Below are positions 8,275 to 16,022 of a stretch of DNA of 64,000 bases, in pieces (within the stretch, counting starts at the first letter, position 1; every line of letters starts with the position of its first letter). The stretch lies in NCBI RefSeq assembly GCF_009908295.1, contig NZ_JAAALO010000004.1, positions 666,629 through 730,628 of the forward strand. The letters run 5' to 3'. The notes below the pieces were generated by a model. That model was not told where the DNA came from, did not search any database, and saw nothing but the letters and a program-made list of their open reading frames with translations. The position numbers and the translations under genes are program-made. This stretch comes from Micromonospora rubida. Its GTDB lineage: Bacteria; Actinomycetota; Actinomycetes; Mycobacteriales; Micromonosporaceae.

Positions 8275-9008
8275 CCAGGCAGGCGGTGGCGGCCGGCTGC
8301 CTCGTCGCGGCGGCGGCGCTTGCCCTCTCCGTCGGCTCGCCCGCAGGCGCCACCCGTCGCCTGCGCGGCCTGCGGGGGCGGGCCGGGTCGACCGGGCGAT
8401 CGAGGCCGGCGTGGTGGCCTGACCGGATCCGGCTCGGGGCGGGCCTCGCCGGGGTGGCGACCGTCGTGGTGATCGGTGGCTGGTCCGGGTTCCTGGGTGG
8501 TGCCGTCGTCGCTGCCGCGGCGGACCGGGGCCTGCGCCGGATCGAGTCCCCTGCCGTCCGGGAGCGACGGCTCCGGGAGGCCGCCGACCTGCCGCTGGCG
8601 GCGGACCTGCTCGCGGCCGCGCTGCGGGCCGGTGCGCCGGTCGACCGTTCCGTGCTGGCGGTCGCGGAGGCGCTCGGCGGCCCGTTGGCCGATCGGCTGG
8701 GTCGGGTCGGCCGGACCCTGCTGCTCGGTGGCGGCCCCGAGGAGTCCTGGGCGCACCTCGTCCCGGTGCCGGGTGCCGAGCGGCTGGCAAATGCCGCGCT
8801 GCGCTCGTCGAGCAGCGGCGCGGCGTTGGCCGGCGCGCTGACCCGCCTCGCCGACGACCTGCGCGCCGACCGATCGACCGCCGCCGAGGCATCGGCCCGT
8901 CGGGCCGGGGTCCTCATCGTGCTGCCGCTGGGGCTCTGCTTCCTGCCGGCCTTCATTCTCGCCGGCCTCGTGCCGGTGATCGTCGCCGTCCTCGGCGACG
9001 TGCTGTGA
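8271..9008 (+). CDS. tadC: TadC-like type II secretion F protein
   Basis: 245 residues, ATG overlapping the tadB stop. It has an N-terminal hydrophobic segment, a second pair around WSGFLGGAVVAAAADRGL, the T2SSF helical core (DLPLAADLLAAALRAGAPV and the PEESWAHL turn) and a terminal membrane hairpin (VLIVLPLGLCFLPAFILAGLVP). It should pair with TadB as the second platform protein of the Tad pilus. Length and topology are normal for the family. Confidence 0.88.
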   Translation: MTRQAVAAGCLVAAAALALSVGSPAGATRRLRGLRGRAGSTGRSRPAWWPDRIRLGAGLAGVATVVVIGGWSGFLGGAVVAAAADRGLRRIESPAVRERRLREAADLPLAADLLAAALRAGAPVDRSVLAVAEALGGPLADRLGRVGRTLLLGGGPEESWAHLVPVPGAERLANAALRSSSSGAALAGALTRLADDLRADRSTAAEASARRAGVLIVLPLGLCFLPAFILAGLVPVIVAVLGDVL

Positions 9009-9055
9009 GCGTCGCCGGCCGATCGGCCGGCGGCAACCGTCGAGAAGGGACAAGC

Positions 9056-9223
9056 ATGCGCAAGATCCTCACCCGCCTGCGCGGGGACGCCGGGATGAAC
9101 ACCGCCGAGTACGCCGTCGGCACCCTCGCCGCCGTCGCGTTCGCCGGCATCCTGCTCAAGGTGCTGACCTCGGGCAACGTGCAGTCCGCGCTGACCGCCG
9201 TCATCGACCGGGCGCTGAAGTGA
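9056..9223 (+). CDS. DUF4244 Flp-pilin-like small protein
   Basis: 55 residues with GAAGGGA 7 bp before the ATG. The sequence has a short basic leader (MRKILTRLRGDAG), then MNTAEYAVGTLAAVAFAGILL: a Glu at position 5 after the presumed cleavage site followed by one hydrophobic helix, the hallmark of Flp-type pilins. DUF4244 members sit at this place in actinobacterial tad operons and are the presumed major pilin. No prepilin peptidase is in the window. The stop overlaps the next GTG. Confidence 0.85.
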   Translation: MRKILTRLRGDAGMNTAEYAVGTLAAVAFAGILLKVLTSGNVQSALTAVIDRALK

Positions 9224-9669
9224 CCACCCGCCGGCAGGCCGGGGGCGACCGGGGTGCGTCTGTGCGTCAGCCGGAGGCGGTTCGGGCGACCGCGTCGGCG
9301 CGGCGGCGTACGGTCCGGTCGCCACGGGAGCGCGGATCGTTCACGGCCGAACTGGCCGCCGGCCTGCCGGCGTTGCTGTTGCTCCTGCTCGCCGGTCTCA
9401 CGGCGGTGAACGCGGTCGCCACCAGGGCGGCCTGCCTGGGAGCGGCCCGGGAGGCGGCGCTGGCCGCCTCCCGGGGCCAGCCCGGAGGGCCGGCGGGCGC
9501 TGCGGCGGCTCCGGCTGGGGCCGACGTCTCGGTGACGGTGGACGGCGAACGGGTCACCGCGACGGTTCGGGCGCCGGTCCGCGCCCTCGGTGCGCTTCTG
9601 CCCCGGATCGCCGTGAGCGCCAGCGCGGTCGCCGCCGTCGAGCCGGGCACCCCGGGACCGCAACCGTGA
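9220..9669 (+). CDS. tadE: TadE-like pseudopilin
   Basis: 149 residues from a GTG overlapping the pilin stop (GTGA). A basic, probably cytoplasmic N terminus of about 38 residues precedes GSFTAELAAGLPALLLLLLAG, the single TadE helix with its conserved Glu. The rest is extracytoplasmic, Ala/Gly-rich and ends in a short beta-rich region. TadE proteins are minor pseudopilins needed for pilus assembly. The adjacent gene is a second TadE-like protein, overlapping by 4 bp. Confidence 0.82.
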   Translation: MTTRRQAGGDRGASVRQPEAVRATASARRRTVRSPRERGSFTAELAAGLPALLLLLLAGLTAVNAVATRAACLGAAREAALAASRGQPGGPAGAAAAPAGADVSVTVDGERVTATVRAPVRALGALLPRIAVSASAVAAVEPGTPGPQP

Positions 9670-10172
9670 CGGCCCGCAACCGTCGGGCCGGGAGTGCCCG
9701 TGAACACCACTGCGGTCGTAGGCGTCGGGCCGGGAGTGCCCGCGAACACCACTGCGGTCGCGGGCGTCGGGTCGGGCGTCCTGGAAGTTTCGATGTTCAG
9801 CGGCGAGGTGCCGGCACTCCCTGGGCTGGGCGCGAGCGGGGCGGGGCGACGGTGTGCCTGCTCGCGGTCGGGCTGGTGTTCGTCGTGGTGGGCCTGTTCG
9901 GGGCGGCGGTCGGTGCGGCCCGGGTCGCCCGGCAGCAGGCCCGGGTGGCGGCGGACTTCGGCGCGCTCGCCGGGGCGGGCCGGGCCCTGGCCGGTGAACA
10001 GGTGGCCTGCGCGTCCGCCGACGAGGTAGTACGGGCCAACGGGGCGCGGCTGACCGGCTGTCGGCTGGACGGGCTGGACGCCGTGGTTACGGCGGAGGTG
10101 ACGGTCACCCCGGCACCCGGCCTCACCCGGGTCGCCACGGTGACCTCCCGTGCCGGGCCGGTGCGGGCGTGA
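9666..10172 (+). CDS. Rv3654c-type TadE-like protein with N-terminal 14-aa tandem repeat
   Basis: 168 residues from a GTG overlapping the tadE stop. The conserved part begins at RERGGATVCLLAVGLVFVVVG (one membrane helix) and continues with ARVARQQARVAADFGALAGAGRAL and a Cys-containing outer domain, as in mycobacterial Rv3654c. Ahead of it is an Arg/His-rich stretch of about 50 residues that includes two tandem copies of a 14-residue unit (RRAGSAREHHCGRR). That stretch is not typical and seems to come from a DNA duplication. This is the last gene of the tad operon. Confidence 0.78.
   Translation: MTARNRRAGSAREHHCGRRRRAGSAREHHCGRGRRVGRPGSFDVQRRGAGTPWAGRERGGATVCLLAVGLVFVVVGLFGAAVGAARVARQQARVAADFGALAGAGRALAGEQVACASADEVVRANGARLTGCRLDGLDAVVTAEVTVTPAPGLTRVATVTSRAGPVRA
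9681..9764 (+). repeat. 42-bp tandem repeat, two copies, in a tad gene
   Basis: Copies at 9681-9722 and 9723-9764 begin CGTCGGGCCGGGAGTGCCCG and differ at three positions; a partial third copy follows. Being a multiple of three, the array adds 14 residues per copy without shifting frame. Confidence 0.85.
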
Positions 10173-10383
10173 GCGTCGTCGGCGGGTAGCCGCGGCGGCG
10201 CGAGCCACGGCGGCGACGTGGCGGCGGGTGAGCGGGCGGCCCAGACCGACACCACGTTCAGCCTGGTCGACCGCGGCGCGCTCTGACTCGAGCCGTGCGC
10301 CGACGTGGATTCCGTCGGTCGCGCGGTCGACGTGCGTCAGCCGGTTCGGGCGGGCTGTAGCGGAGAGGCGAAACTGCGTTCAG
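10173..10383. other. Unexplained gap between tad operon and IS remnant
   Basis: The stretch is GC-rich and has a short open frame (ending DRGAL before a TGA near 10286) with no recognisable similarity. It could be the worn edge of a former gene at the insertion boundary. No promoter or clear hairpin was found. Confidence 0.4.
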
Positions 10384-10846
10384 TGAGGTGATCTCAACAA
10401 GGTTTTGATAGGTGTCGGTATTCGAAGTGTGTGAGGTGGAGTGCGGCGTGGACGATGTCGCCGGTTCTTCGTGGGCTGGCTGTGTGGTGGCGTAGGGTCC
10501 GCCAGCGTCCGGTGAGGATCGTGAAGCCGCGTTCTCCGAGGCATCGCATCGATCGGAGGGTGGTGTTGTAGCTGCGGTCGTCGACCGCCTGGTAGAAGCA
10601 GGTCAAGGCCCGTGTTTTCGATCGGGTGCCGACCGTGCGGCGCTCGGCACGAAGCAGCCGCGCCACGTGCTGCACGAGTTCCCTGGGCACGTCGGATAGG
10701 CGATCACGTGGAGCCCTCTCGAAGACTGGATTCTGTCGCAAGAACCTGTCTATCGATGGCTCCACGCCTACATCCAGCCCTGCCCGTTATGGGAATTAGG
10801 CGCGTTTCGAACCAATCAACCCTTTTGTGTTGCTGAGATCAACTCA
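10384..10846 (-). mobile_element. Internally deleted IS5-type element with both terminal repeats
   Basis: Terminal inverted repeats are visible: 10384-10400 (TGAGGTGATCTCAACAA) and the complement of 10830-10846 (TGAGTTGATCTCAGCAA), 15 of 17 positions matching. Between them lies only the C-terminal part of a DDE transposase on the minus strand. A full IS of this group is about 0.9-1.2 kb, so this 463-bp form has lost the catalytic N-terminal part but kept both ends, as in MITE-like derivatives. It could be moved only in trans. No target-site duplication was identified. Confidence 0.7.
10394..10765 (-). pseudogene. IS5-family transposase, C-terminal fragment
   Basis: 123 codons. The segment LRSMRCLGERGFTILTGRWRTL followed by SPRRTGDIVHAALHLTHFEY is the characteristic tail of IS5/HARBI-type DDE transposases in actinomycetes, where the final Glu of the catalytic triad lies shortly before it. 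The two catalytic Asp regions are absent because the 5' two thirds of the gene are missing. Not expected to be active. Confidence 0.75.
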
Positions 10847-11359
10847 GTCGCCGAAGACAAACCAACAGATGCTGTTCCTGCGCTTCTGGTCCTCAATGAC
10901 CAGGTCGCGAACGTGCTCCGGAAGGTGGCTACGCTGCCAGTCGCGTTCGACTCGCCCCACCTGTCGCGCCTCCCCAGGCTCCGCTGCGGCTCGAACCGCT
11001 TTAATTGCGTACGCAGCAGCGCCCAGGTCGTGCTCGGGAACATGGGCCACACATGCGGCCTGACCGGCGGAGTATGCAGCGAAGCGTGCCGCTCCACTGA
11101 GCGGACGAGCAGCGCCCATGGCATGACCACCGAGCGCCCGGGTGACCATCATTGCGGCCTCGCCGCGCACCCAGGCCCGCGTCGCCTCGATCGCCTGCCG
11201 AGGACGCTGGTCAGAGGGCTGAGTTCTCTCGAACAGGGGCAGGACGTGCTCAGCACAGGCGGCTGCCCAAAGGGCAAGGGCCTGATGGTCGGCATCGGTG
11301 AGCGACCCGCCGCGCCGAATGGTCACGAGGCGGGGGTCGCGATCCGGCGGGAGAATCAT
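10844..11359 (-). CDS. Putative immunity protein, Imm5-like, 171 aa
   Basis: All-helical protein with the pattern of the Imm5-like family: LALWAAACAEHVLPLFE, the RPRQAIEATRAWVRGE block, and Ala-rich repeats GAARFAAYSAGQAACVAHVPEHDLGAAAYAIKA (given here in two parts: GAARFAAYSAGQAACV and AHVPEHDLGAAAYAIKA). Family members are proposed to neutralise polymorphic toxins; direct evidence is scarce. The ATG overlaps the stop of the upstream paralogue by 4 bp (ATGA). Its own stop codon TGA at 10844-10846 is the outer edge of the IS terminal repeat, so the last residues may have been altered by that insertion. Confidence 0.68.
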   Translation of the reverse strand: MILPPDRDPRLVTIRRGGSLTDADHQALALWAAACAEHVLPLFERTQPSDQRPRQAIEATRAWVRGEAAMMVTRALGGHAMGAARPLSGAARFAAYSAGQAACVAHVPEHDLGAAAYAIKAVRAAAEPGEARQVGRVERDWQRSHLPEHVRDLVIEDQKRRNSICWFVFGD

Positions 11360-11985
11360 TTTCCTTCCCCTATCTGGCGTTCGATGATGTCCGAGCTGTC
11401 TCGGAGCGCTACGTCGAGTCGGTGCATCAGCTGGGCGACCCGGTGGGAGCCCTCCGGGGTGGTGGGGTACCGGCTCAGGACCGAGACGAGTCGGGGAGTG
11501 GCTCGTCGTCGCGCTGTTTCGAGAGAGGTTTCCGCAGCGTGCGGCACATCCGTACGGATGAGTTCTGTGGCACGTGCGGCGTGAGCTGCGGCGCGCAGAA
11601 TGTGATTCACCTGAGCGGCGTCCGCCAAGGGATGGAGGTAAACGGACGCGGCGGCGTCACCTGCCGCCATGGCGGCGTGGTGAGCCGCTCTTGAGGGGGC
11701 GTCCTTTGCGGCCCTGTGTGCAGCAAAAGCCGTTATTCGTTGCAACTTCGAGCGCGACGCACCCTGAACAATGTTCTGAGCTGCCTCGATCGCCCGGCGC
11801 GGCCTGGCGTCATTCGGGCTGGCAGACTCGTAGATAGGTAGCACTTCCGCAGCGGCGGCCACGGCGAATGTAGTTACCTCCCGCAACTCGAATGCTGTCA
11901 GCAAGAAGTCGGGCTTCCGGGCGGTTCTTCCGGCCTGGGCTCTGCGAGAGTCCCGCGCCTGCGGTGTGCCCGATTCTTTGTCCAT
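11356..11985 (-). CDS. Putative immunity protein, Imm5-like, 209 aa
   Basis: Paralogue of the next gene and first in the two-gene unit. After a basic N-terminal tail of about 27 residues, LTAFELREVTTFAVAAAAEVLPIYES is followed by DARPRRAIEAAQNIVQG and the helical Ala/His-rich block HHAAMAAGDAAASVYLHP. The final 60 residues carry an extra helical pair absent from the 171-aa partner. No toxin gene with a recognisable secretion domain lies beside the pair. Base composition is slightly less GC-rich than neighbouring core genes, in keeping with transfer. Start is the only ATG near the family's N terminus. Confidence 0.65.
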   Translation of the reverse strand: MDKESGTPQARDSRRAQAGRTARKPDFLLTAFELREVTTFAVAAAAEVLPIYESASPNDARPRRAIEAAQNIVQGASRSKLQRITAFAAHRAAKDAPSRAAHHAAMAAGDAAASVYLHPLADAAQVNHILRAAAHAARATELIRTDVPHAAETSLETARRRATPRLVSVLSRYPTTPEGSHRVAQLMHRLDVALRDSSDIIERQIGEGK

Positions 11986-12428
11986 GGGATTCCATCGTAA
12001 CGGTGATCCCTCGGTGGAGGGTTTTGGGCGATGGGAGCTGATGGCGTGCCCGCAACCTTCAAATCCGGTTCGCTGCGACGTCGTGTGCAGCGCTGGGCGT
12101 CACGACGTCCGATACCGTTGCCGGGCTAACCCAGCGCGGGGAGGGGCATGGCCGGCGTAGCGGCGACTCACGGGGAAATTTGCGGGAGATGTGGCATAGG
12201 TGAGGTCCGGCAAATCGAGGCCCGCTCCTCATGCCGGGGACCACTGCCGGGAGCACCCATTTTCGGCGATTCGCTGGGGGCTATGACTGACCACTCCGGA
12301 GATCTTGGAAGCAAATGGCCCCTGGAGGGGCCGTTTCATTCCAAGATCTCGGGCAATCTTAAGGAGTGGAACAAACTTTCCGGATTGTGGGTGAACTTTG
12401 GGCGGGATCGGTGGGGCGGGGTCGGTGG
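11986..12428. other. Noncoding accessory stretch containing the palindromic repeat
   Basis: No gene is supported. Short open frames on both strands lack starts or family resemblance. The region upstream of the immunity pair (12000-12130) presumably holds its promoter, but no clear -35/-10 pair was found. The right part holds the 50-bp palindrome and about 60 bp of flank shared with the copy near 62.8 kb. Confidence 0.5.
12300..12349. repeat. 50-bp near-perfect palindrome, copy 1
   Basis: Outer arms AGATCTTGGAA and TTCCAAGATCT pair perfectly and an inner stem TGGCCCCT/AGGGGCC closes on GG. The same 50-bp design recurs at 24214-24263 and 62778-62827. About 60 bp after it also resemble the flank of the third copy, including AACTTTGGGCGGG. 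A dispersed repeat able to form a long hairpin. Confidence 0.85.
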
Positions 12429-12656
12429 CCAGCGCGGTGGCTGGCCGCGGACCGCGCGCTGGCCGCCAGCCGGGACGCCGACGACCAGCTTCTGACGGGC
12501 GCCGCCGCCGTTCAGCTCGGGTACGCGCTGCTGGCGCAGGGGCAGGCCCGGCACGCGATGGAAGTCAGTATCGCGGCGGCCCACCCGATTGCGCCGCCGA
12601 ATCCGCTTGCCGGTCCCGCCGACCAGTTGTCCGTCCACGGGACGCTAGCCGTTCAC
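12429..12656 (+). pseudogene. Fragment of a TPR-containing XRE-type regulator
   Basis: Reads RWLAADRALAASRDADDQLL, then GYALLAQGQARHAME and PLAGPADQLSVHGTLAVH. This is the helical-repeat region of actinomycete XRE regulators (usually about 400 residues), but both the N-terminal DNA-binding domain and the rest of the repeat domain are missing, and the frame ends shortly after. It starts right behind the repeat flank, so the repeat or a deletion marks the junction. Similarity is judged by eye. Confidence 0.45.
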
Positions 12657-12726
12657 CGGCGACGAGCCTCGACGTCCTGCGCCTGGCCGAGGAGATGGGA
12701 GTAATCGTCTGATCTCTCCCCGGCCC

Positions 12727-12751
12727 GGTCCCGACTCGCGGAGCCGGGACC
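12727..12751 (-). terminator. Hairpin after the LURP-one gene
   Basis: Arms GGTCCCG and CGGGACC with an 11-base loop, 14 bp beyond the stop of the minus-strand LURP-one gene. No T-run; a GC-type terminator is plausible. Confidence 0.4.
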
Positions 12752-12764
12752 CAGGGCCGTCGGG

Positions 12765-13343
12765 TCAGCGGCCCTGGAGGGCGTCCAGGCCGATCGCCAT
12801 GGCGATCACGAGGCGGCGGTCGATCTGCGGGTTCTGCACCTCGACGACGTACCGGTCGCGCAGGCCCCACTTCTTGATGACCGAGAAGATCGGCTGGCCG
12901 CCGGCGACGAAGTCGAAGTGGTACGGCAGCCAGGACAGCGAGTCCACGAACCGGCGCAGCAGCGCCACCGGCATGCTCCGCTCCTGGCCGGTGATCTGGG
13001 GCAGCCCGCCCTGCTCGACGTGCCACGTCGAGCGGAGCAGCGACTGGGCGAAGTCCTTGCGGAACAGCCCGATCGGGTTACCGGCCTGGTCGGTCACGTC
13101 GTACGTGGCGCCGAGGTCGAGCCGCTGCCGGGCCTTGAAGCCGAGCAGCGGGTGCTGCTTGGTGTCGTCGGTGTAGATGGTCACCTGCTCCTTGAAGGCG
13201 AGCCGCTTCTGCTGCGCGAACGCGAGCAGCTCGCCCTCCGACCCGTCGGGGGCGACGGCGTGGACCTGGTACTGGTTGACCATCAGTCGGATCCGCTGGC
13301 GGATGTGGAACTGCTGCTGGTGCTGCAAGGTGTCGAGCTGCAT
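12765..13343 (-). CDS. LURP-one-related family protein
   Basis: 192 residues with GGAGA 5 bp before the ATG. The tubby-like beta-barrel signature of LURP-one/scramblase-related proteins is visible: RIRLMVNQYQV at the start, a run of beta-strand motifs (LLGFKARQRLDLGATYDV, GNPIGLFRKDFAQSL), and the closing SVIKKWGLRDRYVVEV hairpin with a hydrophobic C-terminal helix (LVIAMAIGLDAL). Bacterial members are soluble or membrane-attached and of unknown function. Single gene, convergent with the accessory fragment. Confidence 0.8.
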   Translation of the reverse strand: MQLDTLQHQQQFHIRQRIRLMVNQYQVHAVAPDGSEGELLAFAQQKRLAFKEQVTIYTDDTKQHPLLGFKARQRLDLGATYDVTDQAGNPIGLFRKDFAQSLLRSTWHVEQGGLPQITGQERSMPVALLRRFVDSLSWLPYHFDFVAGGQPIFSVIKKWGLRDRYVVEVQNPQIDRRLVIAMAIGLDALQGR

Positions 13344-13445
13344 GAAATCTCCTTCGATGAGTCGCCGAGTGTCGCACAGCCCCCACCCCCCGCCCGCCCC
13401 GACCGTGGCCGGTCGCCCCAGACGCCCGGCCCGGGCCCTGCCGTC

Positions 13446-15890
13446 TCACCCGCCGGCTCCGGCTCCGGGCGGCCCGGCGTCGGGCGCGTCGGTGGGGCCG
13501 GGTTGCCGGGGCGGGTGCTCGGTCGGCAGGTTGGCCAGCACCACGTCGAGGACCCGGACGGCGTCCGGCTTCGACAGCGGGTTGTTGCCGTTGCCGCACT
13601 TCGGGGACTGGACGCAGGACGGGCACCCCGCCTCGCAGCCGCACTCGGCGATCGCGTCGCGGGTGGCCCGGAGCCACTGCGCCGCCGTCCGGTACGCCCG
13701 CTCGGCGAACCCAGCCCCGCCCGGGTGGCCGTCGTACACGAAGACGGTGGGGGCCTCGGTGTCCGGGTGCAGCGCCGTGGAGAGCCCGCCGATGTCCCAC
13801 CGGTCGCAGGTGGCCATCAGTGGCAGCAGCCCGATCCCGGCGTGCTCGGCGGCGTGCAGCGCCCCGGAGACGTCCGCCGGCGCGACCCCCGCCGAGGTCA
13901 TCGACTCCGGGGACAGGGTGAACCAGACCGCGACGGTGCGCAGCTCCCGGGCCGGCAGGTCCAGCGGCCGGGTGTCGATCACCTCGCCGGAGGCGATCCG
14001 CCGCCGCTGGTACGACACCACCTGGCTGGTCACGTCGACCTCGCCGAGGAACAGCCCGACCGGCCCGGCGTCGACGTACGAGCGCACCGAGGCCACGGTC
14101 AGCGAGGTGACGTCCCGGGCGTGGGTGGACCAGTCCGGCTCCTCGGGGTGCACCAGCGCGCAGCCGTCGGCCAGGTCGAGCGCGTCGACCACGTACGAGA
14201 CGCCCTGGTGCAGGTAGACCGCGCCGGGGTGCAGCAGGAAGTGCGACGAGCCGCCGTCCACGGTGCCGAGCAGCCGTCCGGTGGCCGCCTCCACCACGCA
14301 CACCGGTGCCCCGCCCTCGCCGCGCAGGTCGACCTCGGGTCGCTCACGGTGCCGCCAGTACCAGCCGGTCGGCCGCTGCCGCAGCGCACCCGTCTCGACG
14401 AGCGAGTCGACGGCCTCCTTCGCACCCTCCCCGAAGAGGTCCAGGTCGGCCGGGGTGAGCGGGGCCTCGGCCGCCGCGCAGGCGAGCTGCGGGGCGAGCA
14501 CGTAGGGGTTGGCCGGGTCGAGCACGGTCGCCTCGACCGGCCGCCCGAACAGGGCCTCCGGGTGGTGCACCAGGTAGGTGTCCAGCGGGTCGTCCCGGGC
14601 CACCAGCACCGCGAGGGCCTCGCCGCCGGAGCGCCCGGCCCGGCCGGCTTGCTGCCACAGCGACGCCCGGGTGCCCGGCCACCCGCAGATCAGCACGGCG
14701 TCCAGCCCGACCAGGTCGACGCCCAGCTCCAGCGCGTTGGTCGAGGCGAGCCCGAGCAGGTCGCCGTGCAACAGCGCCCGTTCCAGCTCGCGCCGCTCCT
14801 CGCGCAGGTATCCGCCCCGGTAGGCGGCCACCCGCTCGCCCAGCCCGGGGACCGCCTCGTCCAGGGCGCGGCGGGCGTTGGCGGCCACCACCTCGGCGCC
14901 CTTGCGGGACCGGACGAAGGCGAGGGTGCGTACCCCCGCGGCGACCGTGTCGGCGAGCAGGTCGGCGGTCTCCCGCAGCGCCGACCGGCGCACCGGCGCG
15001 AGGTCGGCGACGGTGGCGTCGGCTTCGGCGGCGTCGGCATCGGCGGGCAGCAGCGGTGGCTCCCAGAGGGCGAAGGTCACCCCGCCGCGCGGGGAGGCGT
15101 CCTCGGTGACGGCGGCCACCGGCAGGCCGGTGAGCCGCCCGGCCGTCGTCGCCGGGTCGCCCGACGTGGCCGAGGCCAGGATGAACACGGGGGTACGGCC
15201 GAAGCGCGCGCACTGCCTGCGCAACCGGCGCAGCACGTGCGCGACGTGCGAGCCGAACACCCCCCGGTAGGTGTGACACTCGTCGACGATCACGTACGCC
15301 AGCCGGCGCAGGAAGCCGGACCAGCGGGCGTGCCCGGGGAGGATTCCGTGGTGCAGCATGTCGGGGTTGGTCAGCACGAACCGGGCGTGCTGGCGGATCC
15401 AGTCCCGTTCGGCGCGCGGGGTGTCCCCGTCGTAGCAGGCGGGGCGCACCCCGTCGAGTTCCAGGCCGGCGACGGCGCGTAGCTGGTCGGCGGCGAGCGC
15501 CTTGGTGGGCGCCAGGTAGAGCACCGTGGCCCGGGGGTCGGCGAGCAGGGTGGCCAGCGCCGGAAGCTGGTACGCCAGGGACTTGCCGGATGCCGTCCCG
15601 GTGGCGACGACGACGCTCCTGCCCACGTACGCCAGGTCGGCGGCCTGGGCCTGGTGCCGCCAGGGCGCGACCACGCCGCGCCGGGCGAACGCCGCCCGCA
15701 GCGGCTCGGGCGTCCAGTCGGGCCACGGCGCCTGTTCCCCGGCCCGGGCCGGCACCCGCTCGACGTGGGTGACCGGGTCGGCGCCGGTACGTGCGCGCAG
15801 CCGGCGCAGCAGCTCGGCGGGTGCGCCCACCGGCGGGCGGTCGGGCCCGCGGCCTGCGGATACGGTTGCTGCGGGGCTCACGTCCTGCAC
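13446..15890 (-). CDS. MrfA-like DEAD/DEAH helicase with C-terminal DUF1998
   Basis: About 814 residues from GTG 15890; an ATG at 15959 would add a proline-rich stretch unlike the family. Motif I ATGTASGKSLAYQLP, motif Ia YLAPTKALAADQ, DECH box (VIVDECHTYRG), SAT motif, and motif VI QQAGRAGRSG are intact. The C-terminal DUF1998 region has a four-Cys cluster (CGCEAGCPSCVQSPKCGNG) that should bind zinc. MrfA in Bacillus repairs mitomycin lesions independently of UvrABC. In many actinobacteria this gene sits next to the tad operon; here an accessory insertion separates them. It is divergent from bldG. Confidence 0.9.
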   Translation of the reverse strand: MQDVSPAATVSAGRGPDRPPVGAPAELLRRLRARTGADPVTHVERVPARAGEQAPWPDWTPEPLRAAFARRGVVAPWRHQAQAADLAYVGRSVVVATGTASGKSLAYQLPALATLLADPRATVLYLAPTKALAADQLRAVAGLELDGVRPACYDGDTPRAERDWIRQHARFVLTNPDMLHHGILPGHARWSGFLRRLAYVIVDECHTYRGVFGSHVAHVLRRLRRQCARFGRTPVFILASATSGDPATTAGRLTGLPVAAVTEDASPRGGVTFALWEPPLLPADADAAEADATVADLAPVRRSALRETADLLADTVAAGVRTLAFVRSRKGAEVVAANARRALDEAVPGLGERVAAYRGGYLREERRELERALLHGDLLGLASTNALELGVDLVGLDAVLICGWPGTRASLWQQAGRAGRSGGEALAVLVARDDPLDTYLVHHPEALFGRPVEATVLDPANPYVLAPQLACAAAEAPLTPADLDLFGEGAKEAVDSLVETGALRQRPTGWYWRHRERPEVDLRGEGGAPVCVVEAATGRLLGTVDGGSSHFLLHPGAVYLHQGVSYVVDALDLADGCALVHPEEPDWSTHARDVTSLTVASVRSYVDAGPVGLFLGEVDVTSQVVSYQRRRIASGEVIDTRPLDLPARELRTVAVWFTLSPESMTSAGVAPADVSGALHAAEHAGIGLLPLMATCDRWDIGGLSTALHPDTEAPTVFVYDGHPGGAGFAERAYRTAAQWLRATRDAIAECGCEAGCPSCVQSPKCGNGNNPLSKPDAVRVLDVVLANLPTEHPPRQPGPTDAPDAGPPGAGAGG

Positions 15891-16022
15891 TCTCGCACAA
15901 GTGTTCGGAGTTGACTGGCGTGGGTGTGGGTAAGGGGGAGCCGCCGCCGGTGACCTCACGAGCGCCGCAGGCGGGGATGGTTAGATGCCCAGGAGAGTTT
16001 ACGACTCTTGCGAGGAGGACCG

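Noticed and set aside
10150..10386. 78-codon open frame after the tad operon
   Set aside because: Arg/Ala-rich, overlaps the end of the preceding gene in another frame, no start context or similarity.
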